64,000 nt of DNA from Paraburkholderia sp. (GTDB taxonomy: Bacteria > Pseudomonadota > Gammaproteobacteria > Burkholderiales > Burkholderiaceae), in contig NZ_SCRP01000022.1 in assembly GCF_004298475.1 (NCBI RefSeq), forward strand, positions 1 through 64,000, written 5' to 3'. Made by a program: the position numbers and the translations under genes. The notes under the pieces are model-generated. The model ran no database searches, was not told the DNA's origin, and was given only the letters and a program-made list of their open reading frames with translations. Of this stretch, positions 17,012 through 25,303 are shown piece by piece. Position 1 is the first letter of the stretch. Every line of letters begins with the position of its first letter.

Positions 17012-18808
17012 ATGGGACAGTACACCGCGCCGCTGCGCGACATGCAGTTCGTGCTGCACGAGCTGCTGAACGTGGAAGGCGAAGTGAAGCAGATGCCTAA
17101 GCACGCGGACCTCGACGCCGACACGATCAACCAGGTGCTCGAAGAAGCGGGCAAGTTCTGCTCCGAGGTGCTGTTTCCGCTGAATCAGGTGGGTGATCGC
17201 GAAGGCTGCACGTACAGCGGCGACGGCGTCGTCACCACGCCGTCCGGCTTCAAGGAGGCGTACGCGCAGTTCGTCGAAGCGGGCTGGCCCGCACTGGCCT
17301 GCGACCCCGATTTCGGCGGCCAGGGCCTGCCCGTGTTCATGAACAACGCGCTGTACGAAATGCTGAATTCGGCGAACCAGGCCTGGGGCATGTACCCGGG
17401 TCTCTCGCATGGCGCTTACGAATGCCTGCACGCGCACGGCACGCCCGAACTTCAGAAGACCTATCTGCCGAAGATCGTCTCCGGCGAGTGGACCGGCACG
17501 ATGTGCCTGACCGAGCCGCACTGCGGCACCGACCTCGGCCTCCTGCGCACGAAGGCGGAACCCGGCAGCGACGGTTCGTACGCGCTCTCCGGCACGAAGA
17601 TCTTCATCTCGGCCGGCGAACATGACATGTCGGCCAATATCGTCCACCTCGTGCTGGCGCGCCTGCCGGATGCGCCGTCGGGAACCCGGGGCATTTCGCT
17701 CTTCGTCGTGCCGAAGTTCGTGCCGACGGCATCGGGCGAACCGGGCGAACTGGGCGAACGCAACGGCATCAAGTGCGGCTCGATCGAGCACAAGATGGGC
17801 ATCCACGGCAACGCGACGTGCGTGATGAACCTCGACGGCGCGAAGGGCTGGCTGGTCGGCGAGCCGAACAAGGGCTTGAACGCCATGTTCGTGATGATGA
17901 ACGCGGCGCGCCTCGGCGTCGGCATGCAAGGCCTCGGCCTCACCGAAGTCGCGTACCAGAACTCGCTCGCCTACGCGAAGGACCGCTTGCAGATGCGCGC
18001 GCTGACCGGCCCGAAGGCGCCGGACAAGCCCGCCGATCCGATCATCGTGCATCCGGACGTGCGCCGCATGCTGCTCACGCAGAAGGCCTGGGCCGAAGGG
18101 GCCCGTGCGTTCACGTACTGGTCGGCGCTGCAGATCGACCGCGAGCTCTCGCACGCCGACGAGGGCGAGCGCAAGCAGGCCGCCGATCTCGTCGCGCTGC
18201 TCACGCCGATCATCAAGGCGTTCCTCACCGACAACGCGTTCGAAAGCACCAACCTCGGCATGCAGGTGTTCGGCGGCCACGGCTTCATCTCCGAGTGGGG
18301 CATGGAGCAGTACGTGCGCGACGCGCGTATCAACCAGATCTACGAAGGCACGAACGCGATCCAGTCGCTCGACCTGCTGGGCCGCAAGGTGCTCGGCGAC
18401 ATGGGCGCGAAGCTCAAGAAGTTCGGCAAGCTCGTGAGCGATTTCGTCGAAGCGGAAGGCATCAAGCCGGAGATGCAGGAGTTCATCAACCCGCTCGCCG
18501 ACATTGGCGACAAGGTGCAGAAGCTCACGATGGAAATCGGCATGAAGGCCATGCAGAACCCGGACGAAGTGGGCGCGGCTGCGGTGCCGTATCTGCGCAC
18601 GGTCGGCCACCTCGTGTTCTCGTACTTCTGGGCGCGCATGGCGCGCATCGCTCTCGACAAGGAAGCGTCGGGCGACGCGTTCTACAAGTCGAAGCTCGCC
18701 ACCGCGCGTTTCTATTTCGCGAAGCTGCTGCCGGAAACGGCCGCCTCGATCCGCCAGGCGCGCGCGGGCTCGAAGACGCTCATGGAAGTCGACGAGGCGC
18801 TGTTCTAA
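17012..18808 (+). CDS. Acyl-CoA dehydrogenase (FadE5/DmdC-like long form)
   Basis: A 598-residue FAD-dependent acyl-CoA dehydrogenase, catalysing the first step of beta-oxidation. It belongs to the ~600-residue subgroup with an extra N-terminal and C-terminal domain (FadE5/DmdC type) rather than the ~390-residue short form. Key stretches are the FAD/substrate loop MCLTEPHCGTDLGLL, SGTKIFISAGEHD, GIEHKMGIHG-like SIEHKMGIHGN, VFGGHGFISEWG and QIYEGTNAIQSLDLLGRK with the probable catalytic Glu445. GGAGAGAAGAG precedes ATG 17012. It is first of three enzyme genes behind the TetR regulator. Chain-length preference cannot be read from sequence. Confidence 0.93.
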   Translation: MGQYTAPLRDMQFVLHELLNVEGEVKQMPKHADLDADTINQVLEEAGKFCSEVLFPLNQVGDREGCTYSGDGVVTTPSGFKEAYAQFVEAGWPALACDPDFGGQGLPVFMNNALYEMLNSANQAWGMYPGLSHGAYECLHAHGTPELQKTYLPKIVSGEWTGTMCLTEPHCGTDLGLLRTKAEPGSDGSYALSGTKIFISAGEHDMSANIVHLVLARLPDAPSGTRGISLFVVPKFVPTASGEPGELGERNGIKCGSIEHKMGIHGNATCVMNLDGAKGWLVGEPNKGLNAMFVMMNAARLGVGMQGLGLTEVAYQNSLAYAKDRLQMRALTGPKAPDKPADPIIVHPDVRRMLLTQKAWAEGARAFTYWSALQIDRELSHADEGERKQAADLVALLTPIIKAFLTDNAFESTNLGMQVFGGHGFISEWGMEQYVRDARINQIYEGTNAIQSLDLLGRKVLGDMGAKLKKFGKLVSDFVEAEGIKPEMQEFINPLADIGDKVQKLTMEIGMKAMQNPDEVGAAAVPYLRTVGHLVFSYFWARMARIALDKEASGDAFYKSKLATARFYFAKLLPETAASIRQARAGSKTLMEVDEALF

Positions 18809-18844
18809 AAGCCTGTCCGGTGCGGCGCCAGCGCTCCTGCTGAA

Positions 18845-18868
18845 GCTGATGCAAATGCTGATGCAGAC
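18845..18868. repeat. 12-bp direct repeat, 2 copies
   Basis: GCTGATGCAAAT and GCTGATGCAGAC run in tandem in the 187-bp gap between the dehydrogenase and the FadN-type gene. Confidence 0.5.
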
Positions 18869-18995
18869 GCGTGCCGCACGGCCCCGAGGTCCGAACGCGG
18901 CGCCGCAGCGTGCAGCAGTGCGTAGCAGAAACGCACGCGCAGCGCCGCCCACACTCCCAATCCGCTCGACATTGCATATCCGCTGGAGGAACAAC

Positions 18996-21437
18996 GTGAG
19001 CAATTTCATTATTCGCAAGGTCGCCGTGCTCGGCGCCGGCGTGATGGGCGCGCAGATCGCAGCGCACCTGATCAACGCCCGCGTGCCCGTGCTGCTGTTC
19101 GATCTGCCCGCGAAGGAAGGCCCGAAAAACGGCATCGCGCTCAAGGCCATCGAGAACCTCAAGAAGCTCTCGCCCGCGCCGTTCGGCATGAAGGACGACG
19201 CGCAGTACATCACGCCCGCGAACTACGAAGACGACATCGAAAAACTCGCAGAATGCGACGTCGTGATCGAAGCCATCGCCGAGCGCATGGACTGGAAGCA
19301 CGATCTCTACAAGAAAGTCGCGCCGCACATCGGCCCGAACGCGATCTTCGCGACCAACACGTCGGGGCTGTCGATCACGGAGCTTTCGCAAGGCTTCGGC
19401 GACGATCTGCGCGCGCGCTTTTGCGGCGTGCACTTCTTCAACCCGCCGCGCTACATGCACCTCGTCGAACTGATCCCGACTGTGCACACGAAGCCCGCCA
19501 TCCTCGACCAGCTCGAATCGTTCCTCACGAGCGTCGTCGGCAAGGGCGTCGTGCGCGCGAAGGATACGCCGAACTTCATCGCGAACCGCGTCGGTATCTT
19601 CTCGATCCTCGCGGTGATCGCCGAGGCGAAGAAGTTCGGTCTGCGCTTCGACGAAGTCGACGATCTCACCGGCAGCCGCCTCGGGCGCGCGAAGTCGGCG
19701 ACGTTCCGCACCGCCGACGTCGTGGGCCTCGACACGATGGCGCACGTCATCAAGACGATGCAGGACAACCTGAAGGACGATCCGTTCTTCCCGGTCTACG
19801 AAACGCCCGCCGTGCTCGCGGGACTCGTGGCGAAAGGCGCGCTCGGCCAGAAGAGCGGCGGCGGTTTCTATCGCAAGGAAGGCAAGACGATCAAGGTGCT
19901 CGACGCGAATTCGGGCGAGTACGTCGAAGCCGTCGGCAAGGCCGACGAACTCGTGGGCCGCATCCTCAAGCGTCCTGCCGCCGAGCGCCTGAAGCTCCTG
20001 CGCGAGACGCAGCATCCGCAGGCACAGTTCCTGTGGTCGATTTTCCGCGACGTGTTCCATTACATCGGCGTGCATCTGGCGTCGATCGCCGAGAACGCGC
20101 GCGACGTCGATCTCGCGATCCGCTGGGGTTTCGGCTGGAACGAAGGCCCGTTCGAGGGCTGGCAGAGCGCCGGTTGGAAGCAGGTCGCCGACTGGGTCAA
20201 GGAAGACATCGATGCCGGGAAGGCGCTCTCGAATGCGCCGCTGCCCGCGTGGGTGTTCGAAGGCCCGGTCGCCGCGAACGGCGGCGTGCATGCTGCGCAA
20301 GGCTCGTGGTCGCCGGTCGAGCAACGCTTCGTGCCGCGCTCGAACCTGGCGGTGTACGAGCGCCAGGTGTTCCGCGCGCCGCTCTTCGGCGAAGCCGGGG
20401 CGCGCGATCCGAAGACCTTCGGCAAGACGCTGTTCGAAGACGAACACGTGCGCGCCTGGACCGATGAGCGCGCGGGTGAAGACGACGTCGTGATCGTCTC
20501 GTTCAAGAGCAAGATGAACACCATCGGCCCGGGCGTGCTCGACGGCCTCACGAAGGCCATCGAGATCGCGGAAGCGGGCTACAAGGGCGTCGTTGTGTGG
20601 CAGCCCACGTCGCTCAAGCTCGGCACGCCGGGCGGCCCGTTCTCGGCCGGGGCGAACCTCGAGGAAGCCATGCCCGCCTTCATGATGGGCGGCGCGAAGG
20701 GCATCGAACCGTTCGTGAAGAAGTTCCAGCAAGGCATGCTGCGCGTGAAGTACGCGAACGTGCCGGTCGTGGCGGCCGTGTCGGGCATCGCGCTCGGCGG
20801 CGGCTGCGAACTGATGCTGCATAGCGCGAAGCGCGTCGTGCACGTCGAGAGCTATGTCGGTCTTGTTGAAGTGGGCGTGGGGCTCGTGCCCGCGGGCGGC
20901 GGCCTGAAGGAAGCCGCGCTGCGCGCCGCCGATGCCTCGAATGCAGCCGGTGCCGCGCCAGGCGACCTGCTGCGCTTCCTCCAGAAGTCGTTCGAGAACG
21001 CCGCGATGGCGAAGGTGTCCGGGTCGGGTCTCGAAGCGCGCGCAATGGGCTACGTGAAGCCGTCGGACACGATCGTCTTCAACGTGTTCGAACTGCTCGA
21101 CACGGCGAAGAAAGAAGCCCGCGCGCTGAGCGCCGCCGGTTACCGCGCGCCGCTGCGCCCGGTGCAGATTCCGGTCGCGGGCCGCTCGGCGATTGCGACG
21201 ATCAAGGCATCGCTCGTCGGCATGCGCGACGGCCGCTTCATCAGCGATCACGATTTCCTGATTGCGAGCCGCATTGCCGAAGTCGTGTGCGGCGGCGACG
21301 TCGAAGCGGGCAGCACGGTCGACGAAGAATGGCTGCTCACGCTTGAGCGCCGCGCTTTCGTCGATCTGCTCGGCACGCAGAAGACGCAGGAACGCATCAT
21401 GGGCATGTTGCAGACCGGCAAGCCGGTACGCAACTAA
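18996..21437 (+). CDS. 3-hydroxyacyl-CoA dehydrogenase / enoyl-CoA hydratase fusion, FadN type
   Basis: An 813-residue bifunctional beta-oxidation enzyme. The N-terminal half is NAD-dependent 3-hydroxyacyl-CoA dehydrogenase (Rossmann VAVLGAGVMGAQIAAHLINA at about 9-28, TNTSGLSI, CGVHFFNPPRYMHLVELIP, KSGGGFY). The C-terminal half is a crotonase fold (VSGIALGGGCELMLHSAKRV, VEVGVGLVPAGGG). This order is the reverse of FadB/FadJ and matches Bacillus FadN. The start is GTG 18996, preceded by CTGGAGGA. An upstream open stretch to 18849 has no coding look. The thiolase follows 34 bp later. Confidence 0.92.
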   Translation: MSNFIIRKVAVLGAGVMGAQIAAHLINARVPVLLFDLPAKEGPKNGIALKAIENLKKLSPAPFGMKDDAQYITPANYEDDIEKLAECDVVIEAIAERMDWKHDLYKKVAPHIGPNAIFATNTSGLSITELSQGFGDDLRARFCGVHFFNPPRYMHLVELIPTVHTKPAILDQLESFLTSVVGKGVVRAKDTPNFIANRVGIFSILAVIAEAKKFGLRFDEVDDLTGSRLGRAKSATFRTADVVGLDTMAHVIKTMQDNLKDDPFFPVYETPAVLAGLVAKGALGQKSGGGFYRKEGKTIKVLDANSGEYVEAVGKADELVGRILKRPAAERLKLLRETQHPQAQFLWSIFRDVFHYIGVHLASIAENARDVDLAIRWGFGWNEGPFEGWQSAGWKQVADWVKEDIDAGKALSNAPLPAWVFEGPVAANGGVHAAQGSWSPVEQRFVPRSNLAVYERQVFRAPLFGEAGARDPKTFGKTLFEDEHVRAWTDERAGEDDVVIVSFKSKMNTIGPGVLDGLTKAIEIAEAGYKGVVVWQPTSLKLGTPGGPFSAGANLEEAMPAFMMGGAKGIEPFVKKFQQGMLRVKYANVPVVAAVSGIALGGGCELMLHSAKRVVHVESYVGLVEVGVGLVPAGGGLKEAALRAADASNAAGAAPGDLLRFLQKSFENAAMAKVSGSGLEARAMGYVKPSDTIVFNVFELLDTAKKEARALSAAGYRAPLRPVQIPVAGRSAIATIKASLVGMRDGRFISDHDFLIASRIAEVVCGGDVEAGSTVDEEWLLTLERRAFVDLLGTQKTQERIMGMLQTGKPVRN

Positions 21438-21471
21438 GCGGCACGACGCACACCAGACACTGGAGTATCAG

Positions 21472-22671
21472 ATGAGCAAACAGTTGCAGGATGCATACAT
21501 CGTCGCCGCGAGCCGCACGCCCATCGGCAAGGCGCCGCGCGGCGCGTTCAGGAACACCCGCCCGGACGAGCTGCTCGTCCACGCGATCAAATCGGCGGTG
21601 GCGCAGGTGCCGGGTCTCGACACGAAGGTGATCGAAGACGCGATCGTCGGCTGCGCAATCCCCGAAGCCGAGCAGGGCCTGAACGTGGCGCGCATCGGCG
21701 CGCTGCTGTCGGGACTGCCGAACACGGTGGGCGGCGTGACCGTCAACCGCTTCTGCGCGTCGGGCCTCACGGCGCTTGCGATGGCGGCGGACCGCATTCG
21801 CGTCGGCGAAGCCGATGCGATGATCGCAGCCGGCTGCGAATCGATGAGCATGGTGCCGATGATGGGCAACAAGCCGTCGATGTCGCCGCATATTTTCGAC
21901 TCGGACGAGAACATCGGCATTGCCTACGGCATGGGCCTGACCGCCGAGAAGGTTGCTGAGCGCTGGAAGGTGAGCCGCGAAGCGCAGGACGCGTTTGCGG
22001 TCGAATCGCACCGCCGCGCGCTCGCCGCGCAGCAGGCCGGCGAGTTCAACGACGAGATCGCGCCGTACACGATCATCGAACGCTCGCCGGATCTCGCTTC
22101 GGGCGACGTGAAGGTGAAGGAGCGCCTGCTCTCGCTCGACGAAGGCCCGCGCGCGGACACGTCGCTGGAAGGGCTCGCGAAGCTGCGCGCCGTGTTCGCG
22201 AACAAGGGCTCGGTGACGGCGGGCAACAGCTCGCAGACGTCGGACGGCGCGGGCGCGCTGATCGTCGTCTCCGAGAAGATGCTCAAAGCGTTCAATCTCA
22301 CGCCGCTCGCGCGCTTCGTGAGCTTCGCGGTGCGCGGCGTGCCGCCCGAGATCATGGGCATCGGCCCGAAGGAAGCGATTCCGGCTGCGCTGAAGGCCGC
22401 GGGGCTCAAGCAGGACGACCTCGACTGGATCGAACTGAACGAGGCGTTCGCCGCGCAGTCGCTGGCGGTGATTCAGGACCTCGGCCTCGATCCGTCGAAG
22501 ATCAACCCGCTGGGCGGCGCGATTGCGCTGGGCCACCCGCTCGGCGCGACGGGCGCGATCCGCGCGTCGACGCTCGTGCACGGCCTGCGCCGCCGCAATC
22601 TGAAGTACGGCATGGTGACGATGTGCGTCGGCACCGGCATGGGCGCGGCAGGCATCATCGAGCGCCTGTAA
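21472..22671 (+). CDS. Acetyl-CoA C-acyltransferase (thiolase, FadA type)
   Basis: A 399-residue thiolase that should cleave 3-ketoacyl-CoA to acetyl-CoA plus a shortened acyl-CoA, completing the cycle run by the two upstream genes. The nucleophilic cysteine lies in VNRFCASGLTALAMAADRI. NEAFAAQ and GGAIALGHPLGATGA provide the catalytic histidine, and CVGTGMGAAG carries the second active cysteine. GVPPEIMGIGP is also typical. The start is ATG 21472. A pair of hairpins, the second with a T-tract, ends the operon at 22681-22757. Confidence 0.94.
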   Translation: MSKQLQDAYIVAASRTPIGKAPRGAFRNTRPDELLVHAIKSAVAQVPGLDTKVIEDAIVGCAIPEAEQGLNVARIGALLSGLPNTVGGVTVNRFCASGLTALAMAADRIRVGEADAMIAAGCESMSMVPMMGNKPSMSPHIFDSDENIGIAYGMGLTAEKVAERWKVSREAQDAFAVESHRRALAAQQAGEFNDEIAPYTIIERSPDLASGDVKVKERLLSLDEGPRADTSLEGLAKLRAVFANKGSVTAGNSSQTSDGAGALIVVSEKMLKAFNLTPLARFVSFAVRGVPPEIMGIGPKEAIPAALKAAGLKQDDLDWIELNEAFAAQSLAVIQDLGLDPSKINPLGGAIALGHPLGATGAIRASTLVHGLRRRNLKYGMVTMCVGTGMGAAGIIERL

Positions 22672-22680
22672 GCGGCTCGG

Positions 22681-22757
22681 GCGCTTCGGGATGTTTGGTG
22701 CCGAAGCGCTGGAACAACACGGTTCGCAGGCTACACGTGGTCTGCGAACCGTTTTTC
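22681..22757 (+). terminator. Two tandem hairpins ending the beta-oxidation operon
   Basis: The first hairpin pairs GCGCTTCGG (22681-22689) with CCGAAGCGC (22701-22709) and has no T-tract. The second is a perfect 11-bp stem, ACGGTTCGCAG (22719-22729) with CTGCGAACCGT (22742-22752), with a 12-nt loop containing CACGTG and followed by TTTTC. The second is a strong intrinsic terminator. Confidence 0.85.
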
Positions 22758-22820
22758 ATCCCGGGTGGCTGAGATGTGGACTGGCTCATCGCCCCATGAG
22801 GAGACAAAAGGAGAACGCGG

Positions 22821-23603
22821 ATGACCAATACGGCGATGAAGGAAATCCAGATCGCGCGCGAAAACGGCGTGCTGTCGATCACCATCAACCGCCCCGAGCG
22901 CAAGAACGCGCTCACGCCAGCGATGTACGAGGCGATGAACGATGCGCTCGCCTCGGCGCAAGAGGACGCGTCGGTGCGCGTGGTGCTGCTGCGCGGCCAG
23001 GCCGACATCTTCACCGCCGGCAACGACATCGAAGACTTTCTGAAGACGCCGCCCGCTGGCGGCGATTCGCCCGTGATGCGCTTCCTCGGCGCGATTGCGA
23101 GCGCCGACAAGCCACTTGTCGCGTCCGTGGCCGGTGCGGCGATCGGCGTCGGCACGACGCTGCTGCTGCACTGCGACATGGTCTATGCGGCCGATACCGC
23201 GAGCTTCGCCATGCCGTTCGCGCAGTTGGGGTTGTGCCCGGAAGCGGCGTCGTCGCTGCTCCTGCCGCGTATCGCCGGTTATCAGGCGGCGGCGGAAAAA
23301 CTGCTGCTCGGCGAGACGTTCGACGCCGCCGAAGCGCACCGCATGGGCTTCGTGAACCGCGTGCTGCCCGCAGCCGAACTCGATGCGTTCGTGTCCGCGC
23401 AACTGGCGAAGCTCGTCGCGCTGCCCGCTTCGTCGCTGCGCCTGACGAAGGCGCTCATGAAGCGGGCGAGCGGTGAGGAGATCAAGACGCGCATCCAGGA
23501 GGAGGCCGTGCACTTCGGCAAGATGCTGCTGCAGCCGGAGGCGCGCGAGGCGTTCACGGCGTTTCTGCAAAAGCGCAAGCCGGATTTCCGGCAGTTCGAC
23601 TGA
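22821..23603 (+). CDS. Enoyl-CoA hydratase/isomerase family protein
   Basis: A 260-residue crotonase. Its oxyanion-hole segments are FTAGNDIEDFL (about 65-75) and GAAIGVGTTLLLHCDMVYAA. The usual hydratase glutamates are not in their standard places: GGGCE is replaced by GVGTT, and the FxxPE position reads FAMPF. A glutamate does occur in GLCPEAASS, the position used by Delta3,Delta2-enoyl-CoA isomerases (PECI type), so an isomerase role for unsaturated fatty acids is more likely than plain hydration. AAAAGGAGA precedes ATG 22821. The terminator upstream gives it a separate transcript. Confidence 0.85.
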   Translation: MTNTAMKEIQIARENGVLSITINRPERKNALTPAMYEAMNDALASAQEDASVRVVLLRGQADIFTAGNDIEDFLKTPPAGGDSPVMRFLGAIASADKPLVASVAGAAIGVGTTLLLHCDMVYAADTASFAMPFAQLGLCPEAASSLLLPRIAGYQAAAEKLLLGETFDAAEAHRMGFVNRVLPAAELDAFVSAQLAKLVALPASSLRLTKALMKRASGEEIKTRIQEEAVHFGKMLLQPEAREAFTAFLQKRKPDFRQFD

Positions 23604-23659
23604 CGCGTACAAGCGCGGCCTCGACGACGCCCTGGCCGCGCCGCTGGCGGCGTCCGCTT

Positions 23660-24484
23660 TTAACGAACCTCGTAGTCGATATAACCGGATTCGCGGCAGA
23701 AGCTCACGAGGCGCAGACCGGCGCGCTGCGCGATGGCGATGGCGAGCGAGGAGGGCGCGGAGATCGTCGCGAGCATCGGGATGCCGACGCGCGCCGCCTT
23801 GCGCACCAGTTCGTAGCTCGCGCGGCTCGACAGGAACACGAAGCCTTGCTGCGGGTCGATGCGGTCGAGCGCGAGTTGCCCGATGAGTTTGTCGAGTGCG
23901 TTGTGGCGGCCGACGTCCTCGAATGCGCAAAGGATTGCGCCTTGCGCGTCGCACCAGGCGGCTGCATGCAGGCCGCCCGTGAGCTTCGTGAGCGCCTGAT
24001 GGTCCGGCAACTCGTGCGCGGCGCGTGCGATGGCGCCGGGCGCGAGACGCGTGACGAAGCCCGTGTCGGGCACGCGCTCGGGCTGCAGGTCGAGCAGGTC
24101 GATGCTCTCGACGCCGCACACGCCGCAGCCCGTGCGGCCGGCGAGCGCGCGGCGCTTCTGCTTGAGTCCGGCAAAGGCCTGCTGGACGACCGTGAGATGG
24201 ACCTCGGCGTGCGGCAGGTCCGCATCTTCGTGAAGGACGACCTCGATGTCCTGGATGTCCGCATTGCGCGCGACGATGCCCTCCGAAATCGCGAAGCCCA
24301 CGGCAAACGCTTCCAGATCGCAAGGGGTGCACATCATCACGGCATGCGAGATGCCGTTGAACACGAGCGCGACGGGCCATTCCTGGCCGACGTGGTCGGC
24401 GCGCGTTTCGACTGCTCCGTTGTCGTGCCGGCGCACATGGAGCCGGATGGTGCCGGGCTGGTCTTCTGTTTCGAGTGGGTTCAA
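23660..24484 (-). CDS. fdhD: Formate dehydrogenase accessory sulfurtransferase FdhD
   Basis: A 274-residue protein. FdhD transfers sulfur from IscS to the molybdenum cofactor of formate dehydrogenase. It shows LVFNGISHAVMMCTPCDLEA, the essential CxxC in GRTGCGVCGVESIDLL (about 117-132), and FEDVGRHNALDKLIG and VGIPMLATISAPSSLAIAIA. The start codon appears to be TTG at 24484, with CCGGAG 9 nt upstream and no better in-frame ATG. No formate dehydrogenase genes lie in the window. It is divergent from a nitrate-reductase-associated gene. Confidence 0.93.
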   Translation of the reverse strand: MNPLETEDQPGTIRLHVRRHDNGAVETRADHVGQEWPVALVFNGISHAVMMCTPCDLEAFAVGFAISEGIVARNADIQDIEVVLHEDADLPHAEVHLTVVQQAFAGLKQKRRALAGRTGCGVCGVESIDLLDLQPERVPDTGFVTRLAPGAIARAAHELPDHQALTKLTGGLHAAAWCDAQGAILCAFEDVGRHNALDKLIGQLALDRIDPQQGFVFLSSRASYELVRKAARVGIPMLATISAPSSLAIAIAQRAGLRLVSFCRESGYIDYEVR

Positions 24485-24553
24485 GCGTGATACTCCGGAT
24501 TCTGGCCTGGCTTTGGCCCCGCGTGGCGGGCTCGCGCGCCGCGCGGAAGGCTC

Positions 24554-24559
24554 TAAAAT
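24554..24559 (+). promoter_or_regulatory. Candidate -10 box for the nitrate-reductase-associated gene
   Basis: TAAAAT within CTCTAAAATACC, 50 nt before ATG 24609 in the 124-bp divergent gap with fdhD. No clear -35. Confidence 0.4.
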
Positions 24560-24608
24560 ACCTCAAGCGGGCGCCTCCAGCATGCGCCCGCCTTGCGAGG
24601 ATACCGCC

Positions 24609-25091
24609 ATGACATTGAACGCCGCTCCGCTTCTGTTCCGGTTCGAAGTCGAATCGTCGGAAAACCTCACCTACATTCCCATGTGCGTGCGCTTCAATCT
24701 GGACCGTTTCGGCCTGCGCATCTCGCTTTCACAGTGGCAGTTGCTGCCGCTGGAGGATCGCAGGCTGCTCGCCCGCTTTCCCGTCGACGAAGACATCGCG
24801 ACCGAGCCCAATTTCGACCACGCGCTCTTCGAAATGCTGCGTACGCACGCAAACGTCGAGCCCGAGTGGTTCGAGCCCGACGAAGCGCCGGCCTGGCGCG
24901 ACATCAACGCCGTGCCCGGCGGGATCGCGCAGCAGGCGGCGCTCGCGAGCGTCGCCGCGCCGGACCTCGAAGCCTGGGCGCGGCTTGCGCCGTTCCAGCG
25001 CTACGTGCTCGCCAAGCTCGCCCGCAAGCCCGAGAGCAACCACGATTTTGTCCCGGCCATGCGCGAGTTCGGGCTTGCAGCGGGCGCCTGA
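24609..25091 (+). CDS. Nitrate reductase-associated protein (Nitr_red_assoc family)
   Basis: A 160-residue protein of the small conserved family named from proximity to assimilatory nitrate reductase genes. The family signature is clear: FRFEVESSENLTYIPMCVRF, LDRFGLRISLSQWQLLPLED and RRLLARFP near the N-terminus. There is no enzyme motif and the function is unknown. The ATG at 24609 has GCGAGG about 8 nt upstream; an in-frame ATG at 24582 is possible but less well placed. Divergence from fdhD hints at a link to molybdoenzyme maturation, which is inference from context only. Confidence 0.78.
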   Translation: MTLNAAPLLFRFEVESSENLTYIPMCVRFNLDRFGLRISLSQWQLLPLEDRRLLARFPVDEDIATEPNFDHALFEMLRTHANVEPEWFEPDEAPAWRDINAVPGGIAQQAALASVAAPDLEAWARLAPFQRYVLAKLARKPESNHDFVPAMREFGLAAGA

Positions 25092-25303
25092 ATCACGTCT
25101 GAGGCCGTCTGCGCCTGTCACCGGCGAGCGCCGTCCTGGCGCCGCCGGATATTCCCGCCGAATTTTCCCGGCCCTGGCGCTCAAGCCTCGCCGAAAGCAT
25201 GCCGTTATCCGGTTTGGCGCAGTCGACGCCGGCCATTTGCACGCAGGTCGTTTCCTATCGTTCCGCGCACACCGTCCGAGGGACGAATGACGTTCGGCAC
25301 ACA

